The notes: generated from the letters alone by a model not told the origin. A stretch of 64,000 nt of DNA from Azorinus chamasolen (GCA_963576725.1 OY755242.1:61570324-61634323); one strand, 5' to 3'. Shown: positions 50,805-60,684, counted from the first letter of the stretch. Made by a program: numbers and translations.

Positions 50805-50905
50805 GATCTTATTAATATTCATGATGTTATTATTTCTCATATGAATATTTATGGAGTAAAGGATCAACTAATGTAGTTACTGCAGTCTTGAACTCAATCC
50901 TCATA

Positions 50906-51074
50906 AAATAGAACCTGTCTTAAGCAGTCATCAAGAAAGAAGTCTAATGGGTATGTAAGGCAGGTAGTAGCTTAATGCAGGTCAAAAGTAATGCAAAAAG
51001 CTCCCATAGAAGCTTTCTGCATTACTTCTGCCCAGCTTTTTTAATACTCCTATGCTCAATAAATGAATGACCAC
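50906..51074 (-). mobile_element. PogE MITE, right end replaced by PalI
   Basis: ATAGAACCTGTCTTAAGCAG to AATGAATGACCAC, then TTAA and PalI. Confidence 0.7.
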
Positions 51075-51078
51075 TTAA

Positions 51079-51320
51079 CCCTTCGCTTGCTATTCACGTC
51101 AATATACGTACCTGTAAATAGTGAAGACCCAGATGAGACAGCTCCTGCAGGAGCTGTCTCATCAGGGTCTGCACTATTTACAAGTTGATTGTGCAACCAG
51201 TGCACTCCACGGCAGTGATTGCACAGTGAAATACTTGTACACAGGGAAGATATATGTAATTATACAACAGGACATGGGTAAAGAAGGAGAAATGCGTTTT
51301 AAAATTCAGCAAGCGAAGGG
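51079..51320 (+). mobile_element. PalI MITE
   Basis: TTAA at 51075-51078 and 51321-51324; the latter is shared with PalA. It is 242 bp, the same length as the copy at 25077. Confidence 0.88.
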
Positions 51321-51324
51321 TTAA

Positions 51325-51531
51325 CCCTTTCCCCGTTCTAACTTCTATATTTATTCCAAATTTTGATACCTACAGAATATTCATGGACAAATTAGTTACA
51401 ATGAAATACGGTAGGTGGAACATTGTAGTAATTTTAGAAACTAAAGAAACAGATCTATCAAATTCCATTAGCAAACAGAGCAGACCCTTAGTTTGCAAGG
51501 GCATTAAAAGATGTATCTGTGGTGAAAAGGG
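51325..51531 (-). mobile_element. PalA left part joined to PalC right end
   Basis: CCCTTTCCCCGTTCTAAC at the left. The core is cut after GAGCAGACCC and the end is ATCTGTGGTGAAAAGGG, then TTAT. Confidence 0.7.
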
Positions 51532-51615
51532 TTATTACTTATTAGTAAAAAACTTATTACGTTAGGGACTATTCAATCAATTTCTGGTTACTGTGCTGGA
51601 TGGGAATTAAAGATG

Positions 51616-51726
51616 ACAGAGCTCCAGATAAGATGCGTAAATTTAAACATTTTCAACCATAGCTCCTTTATTTCTCCACCAAAACCTATACTGGGACCAC
51701 TCTTTAGAATTGTCTCTAAGAGACAT
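51616..51726 (+). mobile_element. PalF left half
   Basis: CAGAGCTCCAGATAAGATGC to AGAATTGTCTCTAAGAGAC; the right half is gone. Confidence 0.72.
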
Positions 51727-51739
51727 ACATAGTTTATAT

Positions 51740-51805
51740 GTAAATGATTTGGACCCAGAGGAGATGCCAAGTAACACATCTCATCAGGATCCAAACTGTG
51801 GGACA
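51740..51805. mobile_element. PalK core fragment
   Basis: TTGGACCCAGAGGAGATGCC with CATCTCATCAGGATCCAAAC. Confidence 0.5.
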
Positions 51806-51829
51806 GTCGGATTCTGTTTGTCAAAAAAA

Positions 51830-52186
51830 AAGAGAAATATCTGTTTTGAAAAATACATGACAATCTTGCAGACAATTTCGAGTTTGCTTCTGCAGAATTG
51901 TTTTTTTTATCTGTACCGGACATCCTGTAAACAGTATCAGTGCAACAGACAATACTTAATGGTTAAACATGCAATTTACAGTCAGCAGTTACATGTTACA
52001 GTGCTATATAGGGCCCAGGTGACTGTCTGATCTTTGTTGTATGTGCCATAAACAGTGACATCTTTGCTTCGTGGCACACCAGGCTGATGGATTAGTTCAG
52101 TCACACAAGGAGAATGTCAGCAGCACTCAAGTGGTGACTGGTGCGAATTTCTGCAACTCTGTCTGACCAATTCAGTAGCATCTAAC
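51830..52186. other. Intronic stretch, nothing recognised
   Basis: No element ends or coding signal. Confidence 0.4.
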
Positions 52187-52190
52187 TTAA

Positions 52191-52373
52191 CCCATTACCT
52201 CATAGGCTATTTTTAGATACAACCTCTTTGAATAAATCTACCGAAAAGGCGCATTAACTAGAGAAAAGGAAATTTTTAGAATTTTGTAGTTAGAAACCAT
52301 TGTGATAAATAGAGTATTTGCTCCTATAGGAGCAAATGCTCTATTTATCACAATGGTTTCACATAGTGATTTT
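52191..52373 (+). mobile_element. PalB MITE, right end cut by the Penelope fragment
   Basis: TTAA then CCCATTACCTCATAGGC. The core is a near-perfect palindrome. It stops at AGTGATTTTTACG, where retroelement sequence begins. Confidence 0.8.
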
Positions 52374-52990
52374 TACGAATCATGATCCAAGATCGTTCAA
52401 TTTTATCTCGCAATTTCATTCATCTTGGGTCATCTGGATCACTATTAATTACTAAAATACTTCGATGATTTCGAAGTCAGCTTGCGAGGGGTAGTGCTCG
52501 GGTAAATTGAAGTGTTTACCCGTGGGTTGGTCTAAGTTTTCCTTCATGTACCTTATGTGTTTGTACACTTGGTTTCTGAACGGTCTTTTACTTTGTCCTA
52601 CATATTGTTTATGGCATATTTTGCAGGATATTAGGTACATGTATATGACATTACAGGTTTCGCAGTCATAAGTGGATTTCTTAAGAGTAAATTTTGCCAG
52701 TGATTTTACTGGCAAATTCTTTATTGCAGTTGAGTTTTTCGCAGTATTTGCAGTCTTTCCGTTGGCATGTATTTTTAGTGTGAAGAGTGTTTTAGAGTCT
52801 TCATCTGTGGATGTGCTGAATTTATTGTGTATCAGAATATCCCCTCCTATAACCAAAAATAGGTGGTTTTGAAACTGCTTTTTGCAGGTTTCAGAGTTCT
52901 GCAGCACATTCCAGTTTTCCAAGATAATTTTTTTTTTTAAATTGGGGTTCTTCGGGTTATAGGTTATAACCATTCATATATAATTATATA
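52374..52990 (-). mobile_element. 5'-truncated Penelope-like retroelement
   Basis: It contains the C-terminal coding part (52452-52973) and about 75 bp of 3' sequence. The reverse transcriptase is absent. Its 3' side lies inside a PalB element. Confidence 0.7.
52452..52973 (-). pseudogene. GIY-YIG endonuclease domain of a Penelope-like element
   Basis: The 173-codon frame begins near MVITYNPKNPNLKKKI, the linker that follows the reverse transcriptase in Penelope-like elements. It continues through a basic linker to a Cys-containing segment and the nuclease core. The core reads VIYMYLISCKICHKQYVGQS followed by a KRPFRNQVYKH helix and KHFNLPEH. IYLI-C and QYVGQ correspond to the two GIY-YIG strands, and the R and H that follow match family positions. 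The enzyme would nick target DNA for insertion. A TGA directly precedes the first ATG, and the reverse transcriptase is missing, so this is a fragment. The frame itself has no stop, which suggests a fairly recent insertion. Confidence 0.75.
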
Positions 52991-53097
52991 CACTATTTCT
53001 TACTGGGTGCCACTTTCTTTCATTACAAAGATTCTTTGAAGGCTATTGGAACATTCAGTATTACCCACAACCTGATTACCCTCGGTATTCAAACTGG

Positions 53098-53195
53098 TAA
53101 ATAGTGCAGACCCCATCAAACAGCCCCTGAGGGAACATTTTGATCAGGGTTAGCAGCAGTTTGATTAGGGTCTACACTATTTGCTACTATATCAG
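53098..53195. mobile_element. PalP-like core fragment
   Basis: AAATAGTGCAGACCCCATC with ATTAGGGTCTACACTATTTG. Confidence 0.45.
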
Positions 53196-53262
53196 CCTAG
53201 TTTCACCCTTTCCCTGTTCTATGTTTATTCTAAATTTCAATTGCAGTCAGTTTAGAAAGTAA

Positions 53263-53802
53263 AACAAGATGTGTTTGTGAAACACTATGCCCCCTCATGT
53301 CACCCCTCAAAATGTGCGGCTTTATGAGATACATATGCATGCCAAATATCAAGTCTCTATCTGTACTGGCTCAAAAGTTAAGACAAATGTTAAGGTTGCG
53401 TTAAAGTTACAGACAAAGAAACAGACAATTTCACCTTTGACCCTGAAGGATGACCTTGACCTTGACATGTCACCCCAAAAAATGTGCAGCCTCATGAGAT
53501 ACACAAGCATGCCAAATATCAAGTCTCTATCTCTACTGGTCCAAAAGTTATGGCCAATGTTAAAGTCGGTGATTTGACCCATATATTTGACCTCTGACCT
53601 TGAAGGATGACCTTGACCTTGACATGTCACCCCTCAAAATGTGTGGCTTTATGAGATACATATGCATGCCAAATATCAAGTCTCTATCTGTACTGGCTCA
53701 AAAGTTATGACCAATGTTAAAGTTGCTGACAAACAAACAGACAAACAGACAGACAGGGCAAAAATAATATGCCCCACATATCTGATCTGGGGGGCATAAA
53801 AA
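53263..53802 (+). mobile_element. TanH copy 2
   Basis: AACAAGATGTGTTTGTGAAAC with ATGCCCCC, then about three units with TGACCTTGACATGTCACC and GCATGCCAAATATCAAGTCTC. It ends in a hairpin ATGCCCCACAT with ATCTGGGGGGCAT and AAAAA. Confidence 0.82.
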
Positions 53803-54106
53803 GTAAAGTACCAAGTTATAGTCTACTTTCAGCCCGACTGACCACTCAGCTGACTGTACATTTACTCCCCTGGTCATTGAGTCATACGCCTACAATATTG
53901 AGCACTGCTAACATATGGTGCAATCATGCAGCCGCAGTACCGGCTAGTGACCCTCACAGGTACCCATTTTAACCCCTGGATGGAGAGGAGGTGCGGGTGG
54001 GAGACACTGAAAAGCGTCTCCAAAAATTTCCAGGAGAGATCGGGATTTGAACCCCAGATCTCAGGACTGGTAGTCAAACGTGTTACCACTAGACCACCAC
54101 ACACAT
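53803..54106 (-). mobile_element. tRNA-derived SINE
   Basis: On the minus strand it begins with a tRNA-like head. The A box TGGTCTAGTGG is at 54096-54086 and the B box GGTTCAAATCC is at 54053-54043, the two internal RNA polymerase III promoter elements. The body follows with GGGGTTAAAATGGGTACCTG and a tail CATATGTTAGCAGTGCTCAA to TTGGTACTTTAC. A second, truncated copy lies at 40500-40647. It sits next to the end of TanH. Confidence 0.8.
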
Positions 54107-54333
54107 ACAGTACACATCAGTTAAGATGCAGATCTATCAAATTCCATTAGCAAACAGAGCAGACCCTGATCAGACTTCTTATCTGGATTTGGGTCTACTC
54201 AGTTTGCAAATGCGTGAAAAGTTACCAAAACATTGTCAAATTAACTTACTCAGCTTAATACACCAATAGGGACAGGAAATTTGGTGTCGAATACTTGCTG
54301 AAGAACAACGTCAGAACCCATTCTGTTCAAATA

Positions 54334-54537
54334 TGGTAAAACCTCTCTTTAACGGCCACAAAATTATATCAAGTATTTTGTGTTAAAGGCAGGTGCCTGC
54401 TTAAAGCAATGTGAAAGTAAAACAGAATGCTCCTATAGGAGCGTTCTGTTTTACTTTCACCTTGCTTTAAGCAGCCACCTGCCCTAAATACCAACTAATT
54501 AACACAATTTAGGGGCCATTATAGAGAGGTTTTACTG
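54334..54537 (-). mobile_element. PogD MITE
   Basis: TGGTAAAACCTCTCTTTAAC and ATTATAGAGAGGTTTTACTG with TA on both sides. The core is a near-perfect palindrome around CTCCTATAGGAG. Confidence 0.84.
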
Positions 54538-54648
54538 TACATTGCATTTGTTTTTTACAGACTGACATTGGTTGAACCTGACAAGCAGACAGCTTGGGAA
54601 TGATGTACGGTACCACACTGAATACCAAATCTCCAGTCTGCAGCAGCA

Positions 54649-54882
54649 CATCCCTCATATTGACACCTTATGACGCCTTTGTAAAAGTCACTTTTTGAAC
54701 CCATTATGATAAATAGAGCATTATTTTTGCTCCTATAAAGGCATAGAAAATGTAGAATCAGATCAATATAATTTCAAAAGCAAACAGAGCAGACCCTGAT
54801 CAGACAGCTCCTACTGGAGCCATCTGATCTGGGTCTACTCTTGTTTGCAAAGGCGTAAGATGGTGTATTTATGGAGTAACAT
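54649..54882 (-). mobile_element. PalB left half joined to PalC right half
   Basis: TCCCTCATATTGACACC to GCATTATTTTTGCTCCTATA is PalB. From AGAATCAGATCAATATAAT it is PalC, ending GGAGTAACATG at TTAA. Confidence 0.7.
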
Positions 54883-55152
54883 GTTAAGAGAAATGGAAGT
54901 AAAATAACTTTATAATATGTATCAATTTTTTGCAGATAAAAATATTGTAACTCAGTATACAAAAAATTGACAATTACTTTTTCTGGTTTTATCTGATTTC
55001 CTCTGTATGGTTACCATGCCAATATTAAATTTCTTCAATCATTGACTCAATTGCCCAAGATCAATTACCCTGCAATAAGATATTTGTATTCAATATTTGC
55101 AAATTTCAAAATCTCCCTCATTAATTTGAATAAAATTCTTGGTCTTAATTAA

Positions 55153-55339
55153 CCCGTTCACTCATATACGTGTTTTCATGCACCTTTAAACAGAGTTGAC
55201 CCAGATCAGATGGCTCCTGTAGGAGCTGTGAGATCAGGGTCTAGTCTGTTTACATATGTCACAATATAGTGCCGATTCTTCAGTTTTTGTCGAAAGCCAG
55301 AACTTATGATATAATTTTTCTTACATGAATATTGAACAT
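55153..55339 (+). mobile_element. PalA/PalC MITE, right end cut
   Basis: TTAA then CCCGTTCACTCATATACG. The core is imperfect. The right arm stops at CATGAATATTGAACATG. Confidence 0.65.
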
Positions 55340-55385
55340 GTCTAGTTTGTTTGCAAAGTCATAGAAAGGCGCATTAATGGAGATA
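55340..55385 (-). mobile_element. PalC right-end fragment
   Basis: GTTTGCAAAGTCATAGAAAG, GCGCATTAATGGAGATAA. Confidence 0.5.
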
Positions 55386-55479
55386 AACAAATGAAGAAAA
55401 TGTTGGAATAATAAAGGAATAAAGGGATAAGCAAATGAAGGGATAAACAAGTTTAAGGGATAAACAAATGAAGAAAATG
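55384..55479 (+). repeat. Short degenerate tandem repeat
   Basis: Variants of GGGATAAACAAATGAAG occur about five times. Confidence 0.7.
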
Positions 55480-56225
55480 TTTCTTCTTTGAGACAGAAGG
55501 GGATCAAACATATGTAGATGTTGTCATCATCATGTCGATAAAACTTGAGTTGCCTTGAGAAGGCACAAAATTTGCCAAACGTTTGCAAATTGGATCAAAA
55601 TTAAATGTCGAATAACTTGCCGTCTAATCTTGATCAAAACCATTTCCCGTATCCCTTTACTTAATAAATATGCCTTTCTACGCCTTTGCAATAGAGTAGA
55701 CCCAGATCAAAGTGCTCCTGTAGGAGCCATCTGACCAGGGTCTGCTCTGTTTGCTTATGATATAATGTAGATATGATTCTACAGTTTCAGCCATGATAAT
55801 AAAAATTTATCTACAGTAAAACCTCTCTATAACGGCCACGAAATTACATAAAAAAAATTGTGTTAAAGGCAGGTGGCTGCTTAAAGCAATGTGAAAGTAA
55901 AACAGAACGCTCCTAGGAGCGTTCTGTTTTACTTTCACATTGCTTTAAGCAGCCACCTGTCCTAAATACCAACTAATTAACACAATTTATCCAGTCACCA
56001 GGCTTCTCTAGTGACATAATAAAGGGGGTGCAAATAAACTTAGGTTTATTTGGTTACTTCCGGTAGTGGAAGGTTTATTAGGTTAGTAGATAGGCGTAAT
56101 GATTCTATAACCATGGAACTATTTTAGTTTTCTGTAAATATTCATAAACATGTTGATGGAATAGATCTAACAGATCTATTTGGTCACCAGAAGAATTATT
56201 CAAATGGGAAAAAATAAAAATAATT

Positions 56226-56319
56226 GGCTACAGCTGGATTCGAACCCGCGCCTGATCCTACAAAAACTAATTCTAATCTCTCTAGAGACGTCGCCCTTAC
56301 CGATTACGCCACTGAGGCC
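56226..56319 (-). other. tRNA-like sequence, probably tRNA-derived
   Basis: On the minus strand, GGCCTCAGTGGCGTAATCGG contains an A box and GGTTCGAATCC at 56246-56236 a perfect B box. The ends GGCC and TAGCC pair only partly (about 5 of 7), and the length of 94 nt would need a long variable arm or intron. It may be a tRNA pseudogene or the promoter of a SINE-like element. Confidence 0.5.
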
Positions 56320-56849
56320 ACATACAAAATGACGTTGATTTATCACTTTTATTAATTTAATCCACCGCTGGCAAAACCCGTTTTTGATAAAATCAAACCT
56401 GGAAGCAAAGATTGACAGATAAATAGTAAATGTTTTCTTTTCACTCTCATGATTATTTCATTGATAAACTCTTACAGGGGCGGTGATAGTCATAAACCTA
56501 AATATAGCCAGTTCAGTTCCATCGATTTCTGAGTGACGTTAGGTAGAATCTAAAAATAGAAACCGAGACTACGTAACTCGAATTTGACCAAAGAATATAG
56601 ATCATGTCTGTTTGAAATAACTTATCGATTCAAATCATCTTATTTTTCAAATTCAACCACGTTTCCCTTCTAGTAATACAAGTATCGAAACTATATTTCT
56701 CTGCGGTAGCTCATTAGATCTATTTACGTCTAAATGGAAGTGAAAAGGGAGGGATCCGTTGATCGAAAAACTGCATTTTCAATGTAAATTATTTCAAGAG
56801 TGTTATGAGTCTATAAAAATACATTTAACTATATTGACTGGATAAATCG

Positions 56850-56985
56850 AATAATAGGTTAGTGCCGTAGATGGGACGCCTTTATCCGACTCGGAGAGAA
56901 AACAGTTGAGGCTCGGCAAGCCTCGCCTCAACGTTTTCTCCCCTCGTCGGATAAAGCGTCCCATCTACGGCACTAACCTATTATT
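56850..56985. repeat. GC-rich 136-bp hairpin
   Basis: The left arm AATAATAGGTTAGTGCCGTA, GATGGGACGC and TTTATCCGAC pairs with the right arm ending CGGCACTAACCTATTATT. The tip has GAGGCTCGGCAAGCCTC. Only a few mismatches occur. Composition is clearly richer in GC than the surroundings. Confidence 0.88.
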
Positions 56986-57079
56986 CTCTATTTAGTGGCC
57001 GTTATAGAGAGGTTTTACTGTAATCAATATTCATGATGTCTTTATCTATTATATGAATATTCATGAAGTAAAGAGTTAA

Positions 57080-57415
57080 TACTTTGAGAATTAAAATAGA
57101 AGAAGAAAATTCTATCTTGCAAATAGAAGAAAGCAAAAGCATTATGGAATATTCATGAGCAAAAGGGATAACTTTCCCTCTCTCAGTTTCTCCATTTATT
57201 GGTGTAAATATATCTGATCTTCCTGTCCATGTATCTTTTACTATCTCTCAGATTCCATTATTTCAGCTGTTTCTTGGCTGCAAATAAACCCCTAACTGTA
57301 TTTGCATATGTAATCTGTATGCCTTGGACAATTTTCCTCAGCAAATTGCATAACTAGAGTGAGTTGACAGAAAATATACTGCCTCTATGCTTAGCATGGT
57401 ACAATGGAACCCATC
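57080..57415. other. Intronic stretch, nothing recognised
   Basis: No element ends or coding signal. Confidence 0.45.
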
Positions 57416-57419
57416 TTAA

Positions 57420-57751
57420 CCCATTCCCTCATAGGCTATTTTTAGATCCAACCTCTTTAACCCTTTCCTTGTTCTTTGTTTATTTCAAATTTCAACACCT
57501 ACTGAATAATCACGGACAAAATAGTTATAATGTCATTTGGAAGGTGGAACACTGTAGTCAATTTAGATAGTAAAGAAACAGATCTCTCAAGCATTAACTA
57601 GAGAAAGGGAAAATTTTAGAATTTTGTAGTTTGAAACCATTGTGATAAATACAGCATTTGCTCCTATAGGAGCAAATGCTCTATTTATCACAATGGTTTC
57701 ATAAAGTGACTTTTACAGAGGCGTAGACAGGCGTATTTATGGAGGAAAGGG
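57420..57751 (+). mobile_element. PalB MITE split by PalA, in a PogE end
   Basis: TTAA at 57416-57419 and 57752-57755; the following GACAGGTTCTACTG is a PogE right end. The core is a near-perfect palindrome. Confidence 0.8.
57461..57590 (-). mobile_element. PalA left half nested in PalB
   Basis: TTAA then CCCTTTCCTTGTTCTTTG, ending at CAGATCTCTCAA. PalB resumes GCATTAACTAGAG, with about 20 bp of PalB missing. Confidence 0.76.
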
Positions 57752-57897
57752 TTAAGACAGGTTCTACTGTATAGGACAATTGTGCAAACCATTTTGTAAA
57801 CTGATCAAATGCAAAGTACCATCATTGGTAACAAATCAGAATCAATACTTTGTTCTAATGTATTTGAGAAAAAAAGAAGAAATAAATCTACTTTTAA

Positions 57898-58136
57898 CCC
57901 TTAACCTAATAAATATTTATGTAAGAAATAATAACATCATGAATATTAATTAGCCAAATTATTTAAGAGCATTATTCACAAGGATTTTTTTACTGTGGCA
58001 GAAACTGGTGAATTATATCTATATTATTCCATAAGCAAACAGAGCAGATCCAGATCAGACGGCTCCCAGAGGAGCCATCTGATCTGGGTCTTCCCTGTTT
58101 GCAAAGGCATGAAAAGAGTTTACATGAAGGAAAGGG
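57898..58136 (-). mobile_element. PalC MITE
   Basis: TTAA left, TTCA right. It starts CCCTTAACCTAATAAATATT. The core is a near-perfect palindrome around CTCCCAGAGGAG. Confidence 0.82.
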
Positions 58137-58139
58137 TTC

Positions 58140-58440
58140 AGATGTGGAAACGGCAGCAAAATTCGAAAACAGCATTTACATAGGGCAATAGCAGTCTATC
58201 CAATCTAGTCCTGTCATCAATTACCCAACATTATCCACTGAGCTGAATTAGCTTCTCTTCATCTGCAAGTCAGATTTCTGCAAAATACTGGGTTACATAA
58301 GTGCTCCACAAGACTCTGGGTTGTTATTGTCATAGGCAAAACAGTTACCTACCATCAGCTAATGATATCAGCTCAAAATGAATACAATGTCATGTATTAC
58401 CCTGAATCTGTTCGGACTTTTCTGCATACATGTATATTTC
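58140..58440. other. Intronic stretch, nothing recognised
   Basis: No element ends or coding signal. Confidence 0.4.
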
Positions 58441-58522
58441 ATTCTGCATTAAGCTACCACCGGCCTGTCTTAAAAATCCACAATTAGACATCTTGGATGT
58501 TTGTTACAAAACAGGTTTTACT
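58441..58522 (+). mobile_element. PogE right-half fragment
   Basis: ATTCTGCATTAAGCTACCACC and AAACAGGTTTTACTG then TA. Confidence 0.6.
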
Positions 58523-58729
58523 GTAAAAGTTCCTATGAACTTAAAAAGAAAACAAACAAATTCGCTGAATTGATATCCCCACCAAACAAGTGCTGTAATT
58601 AAGTGAGTATTTGAACCATAAAATTTAATATGGTAAATGACTGTGGACGGACAGGAAGACAGATACATGGAAACAAACAAAACAGTATCCCTCCGACTAC
58701 AGCAGGGGATAACAATCTGCTTCCATTAA

Positions 58730-58814
58730 CCCATTACTCCATAAATACCTGCACGCCTTTCTATGCTTTGCAAACAGAGTAGATCCAGATCAGATGGCTC
58801 CTATATTTATGGAG
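58730..58814 (+). mobile_element. PalC MITE reduced to 85 bp
   Basis: TTAA then CCCATTACTCCATAAATACC; it jumps from GATGGCTCC to TATATTTATGGAG and meets TTAA. Confidence 0.65.
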
Positions 58815-58818
58815 TTAA

Positions 58819-59062
58819 CTTTTTCACCGCAGAAGTCGCATAAATGCACCACGCCAAATAGTGCAGTCTCAGATCAGACGCCGCCTTTTCAAGGCGGCGT
58901 CTGATCAGGGGCTTCAGTTTTTTCTCATTCTCTATTTCTATATAATTTTATGTGCTTTATTCTTTTGAAATTTGCATTTATTTATTTCATTTCCTTATTG
59001 TACCGAATGATTTAACAAAATTTGGATTGCAGACGACAATTAGAAACTTGGCGCTGAAAGGG
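58819..59062 (-). mobile_element. PalJ MITE
   Basis: TTAA at 58815-58818 and 59063-59066. The ends are CTTTTTCACCGCAGAAG and TTGGCGCTGAAAGGG. The hairpin CAGATCAGACGCCGCC with GGCGGCGTCTGATCAGG keeps one A opposite A. Confidence 0.84.
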
Positions 59063-59066
59063 TTAA

Positions 59067-59169
59067 TGCAGAATGAAAGTAATGCAGAAAGCTCCTCTAG
59101 CGACCACCTGCTCTTCTACATCACTGTATTTATTCATTACATGTTCTTTATAGGTAGGCTTTACTGTAA
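59067..59169 (+). mobile_element. PogE fragment
   Basis: TGCAGAATGAAAGTAATGCAG to TATAGGTAGGCTTTACTG then TA. PalJ joins it at TTAA. Confidence 0.6.
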
Positions 59170-59282
59170 TGCCCTCTTTCAGAATACAATTATTTCACAA
59201 CACTGGTCCCCATGGTACCAGAACAAACATAAGATAAGAGAAAAATATCAATTTGCTGAAAGTATTTCAAAACAGCCCTTAA

Positions 59283-59480
59283 CTCTCTCGCTGCCAAATA
59301 TTGTTGTTTGCGAAATCATTCGTCTGCTTATGTTTTTTTTAAATTGTTTCTTTTTTGTGTCAAAAACATAATCATAGCACCAAGAAATCTGGATCCTGGT
59401 GAGATGGTAGGTCGACGTCTCATTATGGAATCAAACTGTTTGCAGAGGTAATCACAGATGTGACATTGGCACCAAAAGAG
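59283..59480 (+). mobile_element. PalK MITE, CTCTTTCGCTGCC variant
   Basis: TTAA on both sides. The ends are CTCTCTCGCTGCCAAATA and CATTGGCACCAAAAGAG. The core hairpin is decayed. Confidence 0.78.
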
Positions 59481-59641
59481 TTAATGATATAAAGCAAAGA
59501 GGAAGATGAATGATTACCATGGTATTTTACACTGGCTGGTTCAATGCCCGAATGAATGTATTTATCCCTGTATCTGAAACTAACTGCTGTAACTTTGTAA
59601 TATTGCAACTATTTTGTAACGGGAAAGATAGCACCTTTTAA

Positions 59642-59878
59642 CCCTTTACTCAATAAATACGCCTTTCTATGCCTTATCAAACAGAGTAGACCCAGATCAG
59701 CAGGGTCCTAAAGGAGCCATCTGGTCAGGATCTGCTCTGTTTGCTTATGACATAATACAGATGTGATTCTATTGTTTCTGCAAATGGCCTAAAATTCCTT
59801 TGTCACATGTGTCATTATTAAAATTTGACTAATTACTAATGTCATTATTTCTTACATGAATATTCATGGCATAAATGG
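59642..59878 (+). mobile_element. PalC MITE
   Basis: TTAA on both sides; the right one (59879-59882) is shared with the next PalC. Confidence 0.84.
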
Positions 59879-59882
59879 TTAA

Positions 59883-60057
59883 CTCTTTACACCATGAATA
59901 TTCATGTCAGAAAGACATGGACACAGGAATTTTTGGTCATTGCAGAAACTATAGAATCATATCTATATTAGATCATAAAGCAGACCCTGATCAGACAGCT
60001 CCGATAAGAACCATCTGATCTGACTCTAAATTTATTTTGTTTGCAAATATGTAGAAA
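59883..60057 (-). mobile_element. PalC MITE, right end replaced by PalB
   Basis: CTCTTTACACCATGAATATT to GTTTGCAAATATGTAGAAA; the PalB end follows directly. Confidence 0.72.
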
Positions 60058-60190
60058 CCCATTCCTTCATAGGCTATTTTTAGACCCTTGAAATAATCTA
60101 CCGAAAAGGAGCATTTAGTAGAGGAAAGGAACATCTTAGAATTTTGTAGTTTGAAACCATTGTGATAAATAGAGCATTTGCTCCTATAAT
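60058..60190 (+). mobile_element. PalB left half
   Basis: CCCATTCCTTCATAGGC to GAGCATTTGCTCCTATAATGG; the right half is missing. Confidence 0.72.
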
Positions 60191-60238
60191 GGTTCAATTA
60201 ATATTCATAACAGTCAGAGCACTATGAATATTCATTAA

Positions 60239-60680
60239 CACATTACCTCATAGGCTATTTTTAGATCCAACCTCTTTGAATAAATCTACCCAAAAGGAGC
60301 ATTGACTAGAGAAAAGGACAATTTTAGAATTTTGTAGTAATGAAAGCATTGTGATAAATAGAGCAAAAATTTTGCTCTTTAGGAGCAAATGCTCTATTTA
60401 TCACAATTGTTTCAAAAAGTTACTTAACCCTTCGCTTGCTGAATTTCAAAATACATTTCTCCTTTACCCACGCCCTGTTGTATATTTACATATATCTTCA
60501 ATGTGTACAAGTATTTCGCTGTGCAATCACTGCTGTGGACTGCACTGGTTGCACAATCAACTTGTAAATAGTGCAGACCCTGATGAGCTGTCTCATCTGG
60601 GTCTTCACTATTTACAGGTACGTATATTGACGCGAATAGAAAGCGAAGGGTTAAGAAAGGCGTATTTACGGAGGAAAAGG
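60239..60680 (+). mobile_element. PalB MITE split by PalI
   Basis: TTAA at 60235-60238 and 60681-60684. The left part has the core; after PalI it resumes GAAAGGCGTATTTACGGAGG. Confidence 0.82.
60428..60650 (-). mobile_element. PalI MITE nested in PalB
   Basis: TTAA at 60424-60427 and 60651-60654. It starts CCCTTCGCTTGCTGAATTTC. One core arm is shortened. Confidence 0.86.
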
Positions 60681-60684
60681 TTAA

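Larger units (their letters stand above)
50015..50863 (+). mobile_element. PalC MITE holding PogE and TanH
   Basis: TTAA then CCCATTAGTCTGTAAATACA; it ends ATTTATGGAGTAAAGGA. TACACCTCTCTATGCCTAAA is triplicated at 50029-50090 and the core is missing. Confidence 0.72.
53207..54220 (-). mobile_element. PalA MITE split by TanH and a SINE
   Basis: The left part CCCTTTCCCTGTTCTATG stops at TTTAGAAAGTAAA. The right part resumes ATGCAGATCTATCAAATTCC and runs through the core to GCAAATGCGTGAAAAG. Confidence 0.68.
55990..56994. mobile_element. Unclassified 1-kb insertion in PogD
   Basis: ATTTA is present at 55985-55989 and again at 56990-56994, a likely 5-bp duplication. Inside, ATTTATCCAGTCA at the left is exactly inverted as TGACTGGATAAAT at 56835-56847. 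A tRNA-like segment lies at 56226-56319 and a GC-rich hairpin at 56850-56985. No reading frame is recognisable. It could be one composite element or two adjacent ones. Confidence 0.7.
55814..57020 (+). mobile_element. PogD MITE nested in PalC, itself split
   Basis: The ends are CAGTAAAACCTCTCTATAAC and GTTATAGAGAGGTTTTACTG with TA duplications (55812-55813, 57021-57022). Its right arm is broken after ACACAATTTA at 55989 and resumes GTGGCCGTTATAG at 56995. Confidence 0.88.
55653..57075 (+). mobile_element. PalC MITE, outermost of a four-layer nest
   Basis: Left CCCTTTACTTAATAAATATG with a normal core around CTCCTGTAGGAG. After the PogD it resumes ATCAATATTCATGATGTC and ends ATGAAGTAAAGAG at TTAA. 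The junction TA is duplicated exactly by PogD. Confidence 0.84.

Noticed and set aside
51588..51923. 111-codon minus-strand frame
   Set aside because: Part of it crosses the PalF left half and a PalK fragment; no domain was seen.
56226..56319. Functional tRNA gene
   Set aside because: The A and B boxes are good, but the acceptor stem pairs poorly and the length and anticodon arm are abnormal.
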